Assembly (NCBI GenBank): GCA_937921505.1
Contig: CAKZUB010000029.1
Location: 1 to 64,000, forward strand
DNA from: an uncultured Clostridia bacterium
GTDB taxonomy: Bacteria > Bacillota > Clostridia > Lachnospirales > Cellulosilyticaceae
Reading direction: 5' to 3'
Length of the DNA: 64,000 nucleotides
The notes below the pieces were generated by a model. It made no database searches and had not been told where the DNA came from. It worked only from the letters and a program-made list of their open reading frames with translations. The translations under genes and the position numbers were made by a program. This document shows, in pieces, positions 7,082 to 16,302 of the stretch; the stretch's first letter is position 1; the number at the start of each line of letters is the position of its first letter.

Positions 7082-9736
7082 ATGAAAAAATTAGTTATTG
7101 GAATATTAGCACATGTGGATGCGGGCAAGACAACACTATCAGAGAGTATGCTTTATCTGAGCGGTAAAATTCGAAAGCTTGGAAGAGTTGATAATAAGGA
7201 TGCCTATTTAGATACCTATGATCTAGAAAGAGCAAGAGGAATCACCATTTTTTCCAAGCAGGCCATATTTGAAGTAGAAGACACTACGATTACCTTATTA
7301 GATACTCCAGGACATGTGGACTTTTCAGCTGAAATGGAGCGTACACTTCAGGTGCTGGATTATGCTATTTTAGTCATAAGTGGCACAGATGGTGTGCAGG
7401 GGCATACTAAAATATTATGGCGGCTACTTAACATATATCACATACCTGTTTTTTTATTCGTCAATAAGATGGATCAGAATGGGGCAGACAAGAAAAAGTT
7501 AATCAAAGCATTGAAAAAGCAGCTAGATGAGAGCTGTATTGAATTTGGACAAGGCAAGGTAGATGACTTTTACGACCAATTGGCGATGTGTGATGAAACA
7601 ATGATGGACGCCTATCTAACAGCAGGACATATTGAAACGTTACAGATTAAAAAAGCTGTTATGGAACGTAAGGTATTTCCATGTTTTTTCGGCTCCGCTT
7701 TAAAGTTAGAAGGTATTGAGGAATTGATACAGGGCATTGTGAGGTATGCCAGTATACCTTCTTATCCCAATGCGTTTGGAGCTAAAATATTCAAAATAGC
7801 AAGAGATGAACAAGGGAACCGCTTGACGCATATGAAGCTTACAGGTGGCAGACTTAAGGTGAAAGATGTCTTAGCTAATGGCATGTGGGAAGAGAAAGTT
7901 AACCAGATTCGTATCTATTCTGGACAGAAATACGATGCAGTAAATGAGATAGAGGCAGGGTCTGTATGTGCAGTCATAGGGCTTAGCCAAACTAGACCAG
8001 GAGAAGGCTTAGGGATAGAGGAAGCTTCAGACACGCCTCTATTAGAACCTGTACTGTCCTATCAGATTATACTTCCAGAAGACTGTGACCCAAAAGTGAT
8101 GCTGCCTAAGCTGCGTCAGATTGAGGAGGAGGAGCCGGAACTTCATATTGTATGGGATGAAGAGCTGCAAGAAATTCAAGCACAGATCATGGGAGAGGTG
8201 CAAATTGAAATTTTACAGAGCCTTATACAAAGCCGTTTTGGTGTTAAAGTGATAATGGGTGCAGGAAGGATTGTCTATAAAGAGACTATCGTTAGTAAAG
8301 TAGAAGGGGTAGGGCACTTTGAGCCGCTAAGGCATTATGCAGAGGTACACCTATTATTAGAGCCGGGTGAACCAGGAAGTGGCTTACAATTTAAAGTAGC
8401 ATGCAGTGAGGATGTGCTGGGAAAAAACTGGCAGAGACTCGTTTTATCGCATCTAGAAGAAAAAGCCCATAAAGGGGTTTTGACTGGTTCAGCGATTACA
8501 GATATGAAGATTACTTTAGTTTCTGGCCGAGCACATAATAAGCATACAGAGGGAGGAGATTTCAGAGAGGCTACCTACCGTGCAGTGCGTCAAGGATTAA
8601 AGTCGGCAGAGTCCATGGTGCTGGAGCCTTATTATGCTTTTCAATTGGAACTGCCTGAGAAAATGGTAGGAAGAGCTATGACTGACATTGAAAAAATGCA
8701 TGGTACATGTGAAATTTCTCAGACAAATGGTGAGATGGCAATGCTTGTGGGGAGTGCGCCAGTTGTTAATATGAGAAATTATCAGCAAGAGGTAGTTGCT
8801 TATACTAAAGGCTATGGGAGACTGTTTTGTAGTTTACAAGGGTACGCACCATGTCATAATGCGGAAGAGATCATAAAAAGTATCGGATATGATTCTGAAA
8901 GAGACATAGAAAATCCAACAAGTTCTGTATTTTGCGCCCGTGGCACTGGCTTTTTAGTGGCGTGGGATAAAGTAAAGAATTATATGCATATTGAAAGTTG
9001 CTTAGAGAAAAAAGATAATTTAGGGGAAGCAGCAGCCTACAACCAGGCACCATATAAAGAAGAGCGGTGGATCGATTTAGATGAGATCGACCATATTATC
9101 AATGAAACTTTCTATGCCAACAAAGGTAAGAAGACTGTTTGGAAAAAGCACAAAACAGCCAGGGAAAGCTATTATGAGCCTACTGTCTATGTAAAGAGAG
9201 AGATAGAAAACAAAGAAGAGTATCTCCTTGTGGATGGTTATAATATTATCTTTGCATGGCCTGAGTTAAAAGAGCTTGTAGAAGATAATATGGACGGTGC
9301 TAGAATGAAATTGCTCCATATCCTAAGTAATTACCAAGGGATTCGAAAGTGTCATATCATCGTTGTATTTGACGCCTATCGTGTTCAGGGACATGTCACA
9401 GAAGTTATCGACTATCATAATATCCATATGGTCTATACCAAAGAGGCACAAACAGCAGATCAGTATATTGAAAGATTTGCCCATGATAATCAGAAAAAAT
9501 ATAATATAGTAGTTGCAACGTCAGACGGATTGCAGCAGATCATTATTAGGGGAGCTGGAGGTTCCTTATTATCAGCAAGAGAACTAAAGGCTGAGATAGA
9601 AAGAGCCAATGAAGCAATACAGAAGGCCTATCAGGAAGTACAGACAGCAGGCCGTAATTATTTAATAGATTCATTGTCTCTAGAAGCTAAACAGCAGATG
9701 GAAGAACTGCTTAAAAAAGAAAGTGATAAGCTATAA
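7082..9736 (+). CDS. Ribosome-protection-type GTPase fused to a NYN domain
   Basis: Translational GTPase of the TetM/EF-G superfamily. Residues 1 to about 650 carry the EF-G plan: G1 AHVDAGKTT (9-17), switch region RARGITIFS, G3 DTPGH, G4 NKMD, then domains II-V. The domain IV loop reads HTEGGDFREATYRAVRQGL, closer to EF-G-like paralogues than to the YSPVSTPADF loop of Tet(M), so tetracycline resistance should not be assumed. From about residue 714 a NYN/YacP-like domain follows (LLVDGYNIIFAW, IIVVFDAY, VVATSDGLQQ), with the aspartates expected of a PIN-like ribonuclease. At 884 aa it is about 240 residues longer than Tet(M). The same fusion is, as I recall, seen in other Clostridia, but its role is not established. 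The ribosome site is weak (AGAGG, 14 bases away). Monocistronic. Confidence 0.85.
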   Translation: MKKLVIGILAHVDAGKTTLSESMLYLSGKIRKLGRVDNKDAYLDTYDLERARGITIFSKQAIFEVEDTTITLLDTPGHVDFSAEMERTLQVLDYAILVISGTDGVQGHTKILWRLLNIYHIPVFLFVNKMDQNGADKKKLIKALKKQLDESCIEFGQGKVDDFYDQLAMCDETMMDAYLTAGHIETLQIKKAVMERKVFPCFFGSALKLEGIEELIQGIVRYASIPSYPNAFGAKIFKIARDEQGNRLTHMKLTGGRLKVKDVLANGMWEEKVNQIRIYSGQKYDAVNEIEAGSVCAVIGLSQTRPGEGLGIEEASDTPLLEPVLSYQIILPEDCDPKVMLPKLRQIEEEEPELHIVWDEELQEIQAQIMGEVQIEILQSLIQSRFGVKVIMGAGRIVYKETIVSKVEGVGHFEPLRHYAEVHLLLEPGEPGSGLQFKVACSEDVLGKNWQRLVLSHLEEKAHKGVLTGSAITDMKITLVSGRAHNKHTEGGDFREATYRAVRQGLKSAESMVLEPYYAFQLELPEKMVGRAMTDIEKMHGTCEISQTNGEMAMLVGSAPVVNMRNYQQEVVAYTKGYGRLFCSLQGYAPCHNAEEIIKSIGYDSERDIENPTSSVFCARGTGFLVAWDKVKNYMHIESCLEKKDNLGEAAAYNQAPYKEERWIDLDEIDHIINETFYANKGKKTVWKKHKTARESYYEPTVYVKREIENKEEYLLVDGYNIIFAWPELKELVEDNMDGARMKLLHILSNYQGIRKCHIIVVFDAYRVQGHVTEVIDYHNIHMVYTKEAQTADQYIERFAHDNQKKYNIVVATSDGLQQIIIRGAGGSLLSARELKAEIERANEAIQKAYQEVQTAGRNYLIDSLSLEAKQQMEELLKKESDKL

Positions 9737-9849
9737 ATGAGAAGATTATAGCTTGAAACTAAAAGCACTATTTGCTTTTATGATTTGTATTTGGTATCAT
9801 ATGATTTGTAATAATATTACAAGAATATATTAAAAAAGTGGAGGAAGAA

Positions 9850-9906
9850 ATGAGCTTAGGATTTTATAAAAAATTAATGGCACATTTCAAATTGATACAT
9901 GGATAA
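9850..9906 (+). CDS. 18-residue leader overlapping the rsmH-like start
   Basis: The only good ribosome site in the region, GTGGAGGAAGAA (9838-9849), serves an ATG at 9850 that opens an 18-codon frame. Its stop (9904-9906) overlaps the first codons of the RsmH paralogue, whose ATG is at 9899 in another frame and has no ribosome site of its own. In the paralogue's frame a stop codon sits two codons before that ATG. This looks like translational coupling through a short leader. Confidence 0.5.
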   Translation: MSLGFYKKLMAHFKLIHG

Positions 9907-10948
9907 CCAAGGTCAAGAACGTCAGCGACGTGTTCGCTATAAAGGCACTCATCCTAAAGCTTTTAATGAAAAATATAAGGAACTGCAACCAGAGAAATAT
10001 GCTGATGCCGTGGCAAAGGTTATTCAAAAGGGCAGTACGCCTGCTGGCATGCATCGCTCAATTTGCGTTAAAGAAATATTAGAGTTCTTACAAATTACGT
10101 CTGGACAAACTGGATTAGATGCAACACTAGGTTATGGAGGGCATACTTTAGAGATGTTAAAATGTTTAAATTCAAAGGGGCACATGTATGCAATGGATGT
10201 AGATGCTATTGAATTACCACGCACCCGAGAGCGTTTAGAGTGCTTAGGTTATGGTTCAGAAATTTTAACAATCAAGCAAATGAACTTTTCTAATATAGAT
10301 CAAATTGTATCCGAATCAGGACCATTGAATTTTGTATTGGCAGACCTAGGTGTCTCTTCCATGCAAATAGATAATCCAGAAAGAGGATTTTCATTTAAGA
10401 GTGAAGGGCCACTAGACTTACGACTAAACCCTAAAAAGGGTATATCAGCAGCAGCTCGTTTAAAAACTATTTCACAAGATGAATTACAAGGTATGTTATT
10501 AGAAAATGCGGACGAGCCTAATGCCGCAGTCATTGCGCGCGCTATTATTTCTGAAATTAAAAAAGGAAGAGACATAGCAACAACAACTCAGCTCCAACAA
10601 ATTATCAAAGATACGCTGCAATTTATTCCTGAAAATAGTAGGGACAAGGAGATTAAAAAAGCCTGTCAGAGATGCTTTCAAGCGCTGCGAATTGATGTTA
10701 ATAATGAATTTGAAGTATTATATGAATTTTTGGAAAAACTTCCGGCTGTCCTTGCCGAGGGAGGACGCGTTGCTATACTTTCATTTCATTCAGGAGAAGA
10801 TCGTCTCGTTAAAAAGTCTTTTCAGCGCTTTTTTCGTGAAGGGGTTTACCGAGAAATAGCACCCGATTCTATACGACCATCAGTAGAAGAATGTAATACC
10901 AACAGTCGTGCGCGTTCTGCTAAATTACGTTGGGCTATAAAAGCATGA
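9899..10948 (+). CDS. RsmH/MraW-like 16S rRNA methyltransferase paralogue
   Basis: SAM-dependent methyltransferase of the RsmH family, which N4-methylates C1402 of 16S rRNA. The SAM site reads LDATLGYGGHTLEML (about 75-89), followed by the family motifs ADLGVSSMQIDNPERGFSF, GPLDLRLNP and VAILSFHSGEDRLVKKSF. The usual RsmH is about 310 aa and sits in the cell-division cluster; this protein is 349 aa with a basic 45-residue N-terminal extension and stands alone, so it is probably a second copy with a different or added role. Translation seems to depend on the overlapping leader at 9850-9906. Confidence 0.8.
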   Translation: MDNQGQERQRRVRYKGTHPKAFNEKYKELQPEKYADAVAKVIQKGSTPAGMHRSICVKEILEFLQITSGQTGLDATLGYGGHTLEMLKCLNSKGHMYAMDVDAIELPRTRERLECLGYGSEILTIKQMNFSNIDQIVSESGPLNFVLADLGVSSMQIDNPERGFSFKSEGPLDLRLNPKKGISAAARLKTISQDELQGMLLENADEPNAAVIARAIISEIKKGRDIATTTQLQQIIKDTLQFIPENSRDKEIKKACQRCFQALRIDVNNEFEVLYEFLEKLPAVLAEGGRVAILSFHSGEDRLVKKSFQRFFREGVYREIAPDSIRPSVEECNTNSRARSAKLRWAIKA

Positions 10949-11000
10949 TCTGTCATCTAAGTGGTGCTATCTTACTAACCCAAGTTTATAGGTATACAAA

Positions 11001-11029
11001 TTGACAATATATATAGGATTGTATATAAT
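11001..11029 (+). promoter_or_regulatory. Consensus promoter of the amino-acid importer operon
   Basis: TTGACA at 11001-11006 and TATAAT at 11024-11029 are both perfect and separated by 17 bases. About 90 bases of leader precede the binding-protein ATG. No T-box or other known riboswitch pattern is visible in the leader. Confidence 0.85.
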
Positions 11030-11127
11030 ATTGCTTGTAGTATTATGTTAAAAAATGTTGAAACCTTTTGATTAACACATAGGTTTTGCTTTTTAAATTA
11101 ATAAATTTTAAACTGAGGAGAATAATT

Positions 11128-11943
11128 ATGAAAAAATTTTTAGCTTTAACTTTATGCACAGCACTAATCGCAGGTCTATCATTAACAGGATGTGCTTCCA
11201 AAAAAACTGAGGAATCATCTTCAAAGGCCGCAGAAACATCAAAAGCTTCTGCGAGTACAACAAGTGACAAAACATGGATCATCGCTACAGATACTGTATT
11301 CAAACCATTTGAATATACTAATGAAAAGAATGAATTTGTAGGTATTGATGTTGATTTACTTGCAGCAGTTGCAGAAGATCAAGGATTTAAATATAAATTA
11401 GAGAGCCTTGGATGGGATGCAGCAGTTGCAGCAGTTCAAGCAGGTCAAGCAGATGGTCTTATTGCAGGGGCAACAATCAAACAAGAACGTATTGATTCAG
11501 GCTGGATCTTCTCAGATGGATATTACAATGCAACACAGACATTTGTAGTAGCTGAGGGAAGTAACATTAAGAGCTTTGAGGATCTTAAAGGTAAAAATGT
11601 TGCAGTTAAAAACGGTACAGCAGGTGCTGACTTTGCAAACAGCTTAAAAGATCAGTATGGATTTACAGTAACTGTGTTTGAAGATTCACCGACTATGTAT
11701 CAGGACGCAATACTTGGAAATAGTGCGGCATGTGTAGAAGATACACCTATTATGGCAGTTTCTATTAAAGAAGGTGGCCTAAAGCTTACAATTCCAGCGG
11801 GAATGGAAAGTGAAGGGGCTCCTTACGGTTTCGCTATTATGAATAAAGATAACCAAGAATTACTAGATATGTTCAATGCGGGACTTGCAAATGTTAAAGC
11901 AAGTGGAAAATACGATGAAATACTTAATACATACTTAAAATAA
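11128..11943 (+). CDS. Polar amino-acid ABC importer, binding lipoprotein
   Basis: The 271-aa precursor has a signal peptide ending in the lipobox LTGC (Cys about residue 21), then a Ser/Ala/Thr/Lys-rich linker, then a type II periplasmic-binding fold: IIATDTVFKPFEYTNEKNEF, GIDVDLLAAVAE, GLIAGATIKQERID and VAVKNGTAGADFA. It is anchored to the outer face of the membrane and delivers a polar amino acid such as Gln, Arg, His or Cys; the exact ligand cannot be read from sequence. ATG at 11128 follows GAGGAGAATAATT. First gene of an operon with the permease and ATPase; a hairpin after the stop probably lowers expression of the later genes relative to this one. Confidence 0.9.
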   Translation: MKKFLALTLCTALIAGLSLTGCASKKTEESSSKAAETSKASASTTSDKTWIIATDTVFKPFEYTNEKNEFVGIDVDLLAAVAEDQGFKYKLESLGWDAAVAAVQAGQADGLIAGATIKQERIDSGWIFSDGYYNATQTFVVAEGSNIKSFEDLKGKNVAVKNGTAGADFANSLKDQYGFTVTVFEDSPTMYQDAILGNSAACVEDTPIMAVSIKEGGLKLTIPAGMESEGAPYGFAIMNKDNQELLDMFNAGLANVKASGKYDEILNTYLK

Positions 11944-11966
11944 TAGTATATTAAAGTTAGCTACGG

Positions 11967-11996
11967 ACGTGAGAAACTGTTACAGGTATCTCACGT
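11967..11996 (+). terminator. Intercistronic hairpin after the binding-protein gene
   Basis: ACGTGAGA (11967-11974) and TCTCACGT (11989-11996) form a perfect 8-bp stem with a 14-base loop, followed by TCTTGTTGT rather than a clean T-run. This fits a partial terminator or 3' stabiliser that lets the binding protein be made in excess of the permease. Confidence 0.55.
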
Positions 11997-12040
11997 TCTT
12001 GTTGTCAGCTTTTATGCAATAAGAATATGGAGGTGTAGTT

Positions 12041-12709
12041 ATGATTGCGATCATTGAGACATATGGTTCAATGCTGCTCCAGGCGCTGGGTAAAACTCTA
12101 CTGCTCACGTTGTTATCATTGGTTTTTGCCATGGTAATTGGCCTGATTTTTTCATTGATGAACGTTGGAAAAAATCGACTTTTTAACTTTATAGGTACTG
12201 CATATGTTGATGGGGTGCGTGGTGTTCCACTGATTGTATTGGCTTATTTTATATATTTTGGTGTACCATATGGTATTAAAATGTTGGGAATACAGGATTT
12301 CAGACTGACAGCTCTTCAGGCTGGAACGATTGCACTTGCTATGAACTGCGGTGCCTATATGGCTGAGATTATTCGTGCAGGTATTGAAAGTGTTGATAAA
12401 GGACAAATGGAAGCTAGTAGGAGTCTGGGGTTAAATTATAGTAAAAGTATGCGATTGGTGGTGCTGCCACAGGCTATCCGTACAATGATTCCTTCTATTA
12501 TTAACCAGTTTATCATTACATTAAAAGATACATCCATTCTTTCAGTTATTGGGTTTCCAGAACTTACTAATATGGGTAAAACTATCAGCGGTAACACATT
12601 TAAGATTTTAGAAACCTGGACAATCGTTGGTATTATGTATATGGTTGTTATTATTACGCTTAGTAAGGTGGCTAAGAGAGTTGAAAGGAGGGTTAACCGT
12701 GGCAGATAG
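12041..12709 (+). CDS. Polar amino-acid ABC importer, permease
   Basis: Inner-membrane permease of the His/Glu/Gln/Arg/opine (HEQRO) type, 222 aa with about five membrane helices. The cytoplasmic EAA loop that contacts the ATPase is visible as [20 protein letters not shown] (about 126-145), and the N-terminal conserved stretch [16 protein letters not shown] is typical of GlnP/ArtQ-like proteins. ATG follows GGAGGTGTAGTT. The stop overlaps the ATPase gene by 11 bases. A single permease gene suggests a homodimer. Confidence 0.9.
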   Translation: MIAIIETYGSMLLQALGKTLLLTLLSLVFAMVIGLIFSLMNVGKNRLFNFIGTAYVDGVRGVPLIVLAYFIYFGVPYGIKMLGIQDFRLTALQAGTIALAMNCGAYMAEIIRAGIESVDKGQMEASRSLGLNYSKSMRLVVLPQAIRTMIPSIINQFIITLKDTSILSVIGFPELTNMGKTISGNTFKILETWTIVGIMYMVVIITLSKVAKRVERRVNRGR

Positions 12710-13439
12710 AAAGATTAAAATCCATGTCGAAAATTTAAAGAAAAGTTTTGGTAAATTAGAAGTTTTAAATGGCATGAGTATTGATATTTTTGAAGGAGAA
12801 GTTGTCGTTTTACTAGGCCCTTCCGGAAGCGGTAAATCTACTTTCCTTCGCTGTCTTAATCAACTTGAGGCAGCAACAGCCGGCAGTATAATCATTGATG
12901 GAAAGAATATTACAGATAAACATACAGATATCAATAAAGTACGTGAAAATATTGGTATGGTGTTTCAGCATTTCAATCTTTTCCCACACAAAACTGTTTT
13001 AGAGAATATCATGCTTGCTCCGGTGGAGCTAAAGATCATGACCAAGGCAGAGGCTAAGGAAAAAGGTATGCAGTTATTAAGACGTGTTGGGCTAGATGCT
13101 AAAGCGGATGCGTATCCATCCCAACTCTCAGGTGGACAAAAACAGCGTGTAGCCATTGCAAGATCACTGGCTATGAATCCTAATATTATGCTTTTTGATG
13201 AGCCGACATCAGCACTAGATCCTGAAATGGTGGGAGAAGTTCTCTCTGTTATGCAGAAGCTTGCAGCAGACGGTATGACGATGGTTGTTGTAACACATGA
13301 AATAGGCTTTGCAAAAGAAGTTGCAGATAGAATCGTATTTATGGATGATGGTGCTATTGTAGAGCAGGGACCACCACAAGAAGTTATTATGCATCCAAGA
13401 GAACCCAGAACCATTGATTTCTTAAATAAAGTTTTATAG
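12699..13439 (+). CDS. Polar amino-acid ABC importer, ATPase
   Basis: The 246-aa nucleotide-binding subunit contains Walker [10 protein letters not shown] (about 37-45), Q-loop region [12 protein letters not shown], signature LSGGQKQR, Walker [17 protein letters not shown] ([13 protein letters not shown]) and H-loop VVTHEIGFA. It couples ATP hydrolysis to amino-acid uptake. The start is taken as GTG at 12699, seven bases after AAAGGAGGG and inside the end of the permease gene; an upstream in-frame ATG at 12627 lies deep within the permease coding region and lacks a ribosome site. Confidence 0.92.
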   Translation: MADRKIKIHVENLKKSFGKLEVLNGMSIDIFEGEVVVLLGPSGSGKSTFLRCLNQLEAATAGSIIIDGKNITDKHTDINKVRENIGMVFQHFNLFPHKTVLENIMLAPVELKIMTKAEAKEKGMQLLRRVGLDAKADAYPSQLSGGQKQRVAIARSLAMNPNIMLFDEPTSALDPEMVGEVLSVMQKLAADGMTMVVVTHEIGFAKEVADRIVFMDDGAIVEQGPPQEVIMHPREPRTIDFLNKVL

Positions 13440-13458
13440 TCTGTTTTGGAGGAAAACT

Positions 13459-14043
13459 ATGAAAAAGATTATTACAATTAGTCGTGAGTTTGGAGCTGGT
13501 GGAGGAGAAATTGGAAGAAAAGTAGCTGAGGCTCTGAAGTATGAGTATTATGATAAAGAGTTAATCCTAAAAACTGCAAGAGAATCTAACATTGATGTAG
13601 ATAGCTTGTTGAAATGGGATGAGAAGGTCCCGATGAACTTCGGATTTTCCCAAAGTCTTTTTGACTTTTACAATAAGCCGTTAAGTGAAAAACTTTTTAG
13701 TGCCCAACACGAGGTCATTAAAGCAGTTGGTGAAAAAGGAAATTGTGTGATCGTTGGTCGCAATGCAAATACAATTTTAAAAGAATATGATTATGCGTTA
13801 CATGTATTTGTACATGCAGATCCTTATTGGCGTCAAGAACGCATGAAGGCAAAAATGCCTGATGCAACTGAGGCTAAAATCAGTGAACATATTCGTCATA
13901 TAGATAAAATGAGAAGAAAATATTGTACTTATTATACCAATACAGAATTTGGTGTTGCTGATTATTATGATATTAGTTTTAATACATCCAAAATCGGAAT
14001 TGATGCTTGTGTAGAGGTCATTTGCAGCCTAGCAAAGCAATAA
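13459..14043 (+). CDS. Cytidylate-kinase-like P-loop protein
   Basis: The 194-aa protein starts with MKKIITISREFGAGGGEIGR, where the P-loop of cytidylate kinases is changed to GAGGGEIG (the usual GKS/T lysine is missing), and contains DKELI, VIVGRNAN and HVFVHADPYWRQERM. It belongs to the cytidylate kinase-like family common in Firmicutes, whose reaction is not known; true CMP kinase activity should not be assumed. GGAGG lies 20 bases after the ABC ATPase stop, so it is probably the last gene of the importer operon, and a strong terminator follows. Confidence 0.75.
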   Translation: MKKIITISREFGAGGGEIGRKVAEALKYEYYDKELILKTARESNIDVDSLLKWDEKVPMNFGFSQSLFDFYNKPLSEKLFSAQHEVIKAVGEKGNCVIVGRNANTILKEYDYALHVFVHADPYWRQERMKAKMPDATEAKISEHIRHIDKMRRKYCTYYTNTEFGVADYYDISFNTSKIGIDACVEVICSLAKQ

Positions 14044-14093
14044 TTAAGTATTTTTATAATTTTTTAGATCTGGATTTCAGTTTAAATGAAGAG

Positions 14094-14127
14094 ATGATTT
14101 CTGTATTGAACAGGAATCATTTTTTTA
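14094..14127 (+). terminator. Rho-independent terminator
   Basis: ATGATTTCTG (14094-14103) pairs with CAGGAATCAT (14111-14120), with one G-U pair and a 7-base loop, followed directly by seven T residues. It ends the importer/kinase-like operon. Confidence 0.85.
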
Positions 14128-14270
14128 ATTTCAAAATGTGCAAGATTATTCCTAGCTACAGGATGTTAAAGGCAAAGTAATTTATAAAAAAATGGATATA
14201 CTAATTCAGTGAAGATCTTATTTATCAAGCTATTAATCAAGGATATTATAAAAGTAAAGATTAGGATATA

Positions 14271-14301
14271 AAGGCTTGTAGTATGCAATGGATATAAATA
14301 T
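14271..14301. repeat. Partial copy of the 6.9-kb hairpin repeat
   Basis: About 26 of 31 bases match the right arm at 6919-6949, including TATGCAATGG and ATATAAATAT. The left arm here is too degenerate to pair well. It lies just upstream of the SelO ribosome site. Confidence 0.4.
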
Positions 14302-14322
14302 AAAAAAAGAAAAGGAGATAAG

Positions 14323-15798
14323 ATGACAGATCTAAAAGCAATAAAAGAGATAGGATGGAAGTTAGATAACAGCTATCGGCATCTGCCAAAATCATTTTTT
14401 ACTAATCAGAATCCAACCCCTGTACGTTTACCCAAGTTGATCATTTTTAATCATACGCTTGCAGCGTCTCTAGGATTAAACACTGAGGGACTGCAAAGCC
14501 AAGAAGGGGTAGCGATACTTGCTGGCAACCAAGTTCCAGACGGTGCTTTGCCACTAGCTCAAGCTTATGCAGGACATCAGTTCGGACATTTTACAATGCT
14601 TGGGGATGGTCGTGCTGTACTAATTGGCGAACAAATTACGCCTTCAGGTGAACGGTTTGATATTCAACTTAAGGGTTCAGGCAGAACACCCTATTCACGT
14701 GGTGGAGATGGCCGAGCAACACTTGGACCGATGCTACGTGAATATATTATAAGCGAAGCAATGTATGCGCTTGGTATTGCGACTACCCGCAGCCTAGCGG
14801 TGGTGACAACTGGAGAGACAGTTATTAGGGAAACCTACCTGCCAGGCGCAATTTTGACGCGTGTAGCTGAGAGTCATCTGCGTGTGGGGACTTTTCAATA
14901 TGTTGCAAAATGGGGTACAATAGAAGAACTTAAGATACTGGCTAATTATACGCTAAAGCATCATTTCCCAGATGCCCAGAAGGATGATAATCGTTATCTT
15001 TCACTACTTAAGGAAGTAATCAAGCGTCAGGCTGATTTGATTGCGAAATGGCAGATGGTTGGTTTTATCCATGGGGTAATGAACACTGACAATATGACCA
15101 TTAGTGGAGAAACGATTGATTATGGTCCTTGCGCTTTTATGGATACTTATGATCCGGCAACAGTATTTAGTTCCATTGACCGCCAAGGCCGCTATGCCTA
15201 TGATAATCAGCCGCATATTGCTGGGTGGGACCTTGCACGACTTGCTGAAGCGCTATTGCCGCTGCTGCATGACGAGCCAGAACAGGCCCTCAAGTTAGCG
15301 CAGGATGAACTTTCAGACTTTACTAAGTTGTATCATCGTAATTGGTTAATGGGAATGAGGGCAAAACTTGGGATATTTAATGAAGAACTGCAAGATGAAT
15401 CTCTGATTAATGACTTGCTTGAAATGATGCAAAAGTATCATGCGGACTATACCAATACGTTCCGTACATTAACTTATGATACACCAAAGGATACGGATTT
15501 GTTTAAAAGTACAGATTTTGCTAAGTGGTATCAAATGTGGCAGGCAAGACTCAGTAGGCAGCAAGAATCTGAAACAGCATCACATCACTTGATGAGATCT
15601 TCCAACCCCTCAGTAATTCCTCGTAATCACCAGGTAGAAGCTGCACTAGAAGCCGCAGTGAAGCAAGAGGATTATAGCGTAATGGAGAAGCTTTTAGAGG
15701 TTCTTTCAACCCCTTATGCACACTCATCTAATCAAACTCAATACACTGCACCTCCTGCACCATCAACATGTTCTTACCAAACATTTTGTGGTACCTGA
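14323..15798 (+). CDS. selO: Protein adenylyltransferase SelO (YdiU family)
   Basis: Pseudokinase-fold enzyme that transfers AMP from ATP to Ser/Thr/Tyr side chains of proteins. Recognised from [16 protein letters not shown] at the start, [40 protein letters not shown] (the inverted nucleotide-binding loop), [12 protein letters not shown] with the active-site Asn/Asp, and the DYGPCAFMD metal motif. The C-terminus ends in QTFCGT; the Cys occupies the place of selenocysteine in the animal proteins. The length, 491 aa, is normal for bacterial SelO. ATG follows AAGGAGATAAG. It stands alone between the terminator at 14094 and a small transcription unit. Confidence 0.93.
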   Translation: MTDLKAIKEIGWKLDNSYRHLPKSFFTNQNPTPVRLPKLIIFNHTLAASLGLNTEGLQSQEGVAILAGNQVPDGALPLAQAYAGHQFGHFTMLGDGRAVLIGEQITPSGERFDIQLKGSGRTPYSRGGDGRATLGPMLREYIISEAMYALGIATTRSLAVVTTGETVIRETYLPGAILTRVAESHLRVGTFQYVAKWGTIEELKILANYTLKHHFPDAQKDDNRYLSLLKEVIKRQADLIAKWQMVGFIHGVMNTDNMTISGETIDYGPCAFMDTYDPATVFSSIDRQGRYAYDNQPHIAGWDLARLAEALLPLLHDEPEQALKLAQDELSDFTKLYHRNWLMGMRAKLGIFNEELQDESLINDLLEMMQKYHADYTNTFRTLTYDTPKDTDLFKSTDFAKWYQMWQARLSRQQESETASHHLMRSSNPSVIPRNHQVEAALEAAVKQEDYSVMEKLLEVLSTPYAHSSNQTQYTAPPAPSTCSYQTFCGT

Positions 15799-15951
15799 TG
15801 CATAAAGAGCTGATAAGATTTTAATGAATGAGTGATGAAGAGCGCATATGATATGTTTATTTTGCGTAGATTAGAAAATGGAGATGTAATTATTATGAAA
15901 AGATGGCTTATGCAAGAGTATGTTGAAAAATTTTTTATTTGTATCAGAATA

Positions 15952-15980
15952 TTGACAAATGTTCAAAGGCTTTCTATAAT
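15952..15980 (+). promoter_or_regulatory. Consensus promoter of a small transcription unit
   Basis: TTGACA (15952-15957) and TATAAT (15975-15980) are perfect with a 17-base spacer. The transcript would start near 15987 and run about 240 bases to the terminator at 16196-16225, well before the ABC-F start codon. Confidence 0.8.
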
Positions 15981-16037
15981 GAAATTAAATAATTATGAAA
16001 GGGAGACAGTTAATAAACTGCGAATGGTGAATTTATC

Positions 16038-16175
16038 ATGAGTGTTTCACTAAGATGGATCAAATTTGAATCTATAATGATAGCAATTTTACCCGTTTAC
16101 GGGAGAGGTGCGTCCATTTATAAGATTCAAGCTGCAAAAGATCCTATTAGTGACCAGGGCATATTCGTTCAGTAA
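16038..16175 (+). CDS. Hypothetical 45-residue protein
   Basis: The ATG is preceded by a weak GGTG and opens a 45-codon frame with a mildly hydrophobic centre (SIMIAILPVYG) followed by a polar tail. It fills most of the small transcription unit between a perfect promoter and a strong terminator. No family is recognised. The transcript may instead act as a small RNA: CCCG-TTTA-CGGG at 16091-16102 can form a short hairpin. The flanking 15799-15951 holds only an unconvincing 69-codon frame. Confidence 0.35.
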   Translation: MSVSLRWIKFESIMIAILPVYGRGASIYKIQAAKDPISDQGIFVQ

Positions 16176-16195
16176 TATATAAAACTGACTCTAAA

Positions 16196-16225
16196 AACCC
16201 AAGGCTAATTGGCCTTGGGTTTTTT
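16196..16225. terminator. Strong bidirectional terminator
   Basis: AACCCAAGGC (16196-16205) pairs perfectly with GCCTTGGGTT (16212-16221) around a 6-base loop, with T residues after it and A residues before it. Confidence 0.9.
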
Positions 16226-16302
16226 ATGTCTTGCTCTAGTCTGGATCAGGGTGAGGAAGGACGCGTTGCAGCTATCATAATAAATAAAGTGAGGGAAAGA
16301 CA

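Noticed and set aside
15832..16041. 69-codon frame between selO and the small transcription unit
   Set aside because: No ribosome site and it covers the perfect TTGACA/TATAAT promoter; it overlaps the next frame by ATGA, but that is weak evidence.
16095..16125. Lysine riboswitch suggested by GAGAGGTGCG
   Set aside because: The other conserved riboswitch segments are absent and no lysine-related gene follows.
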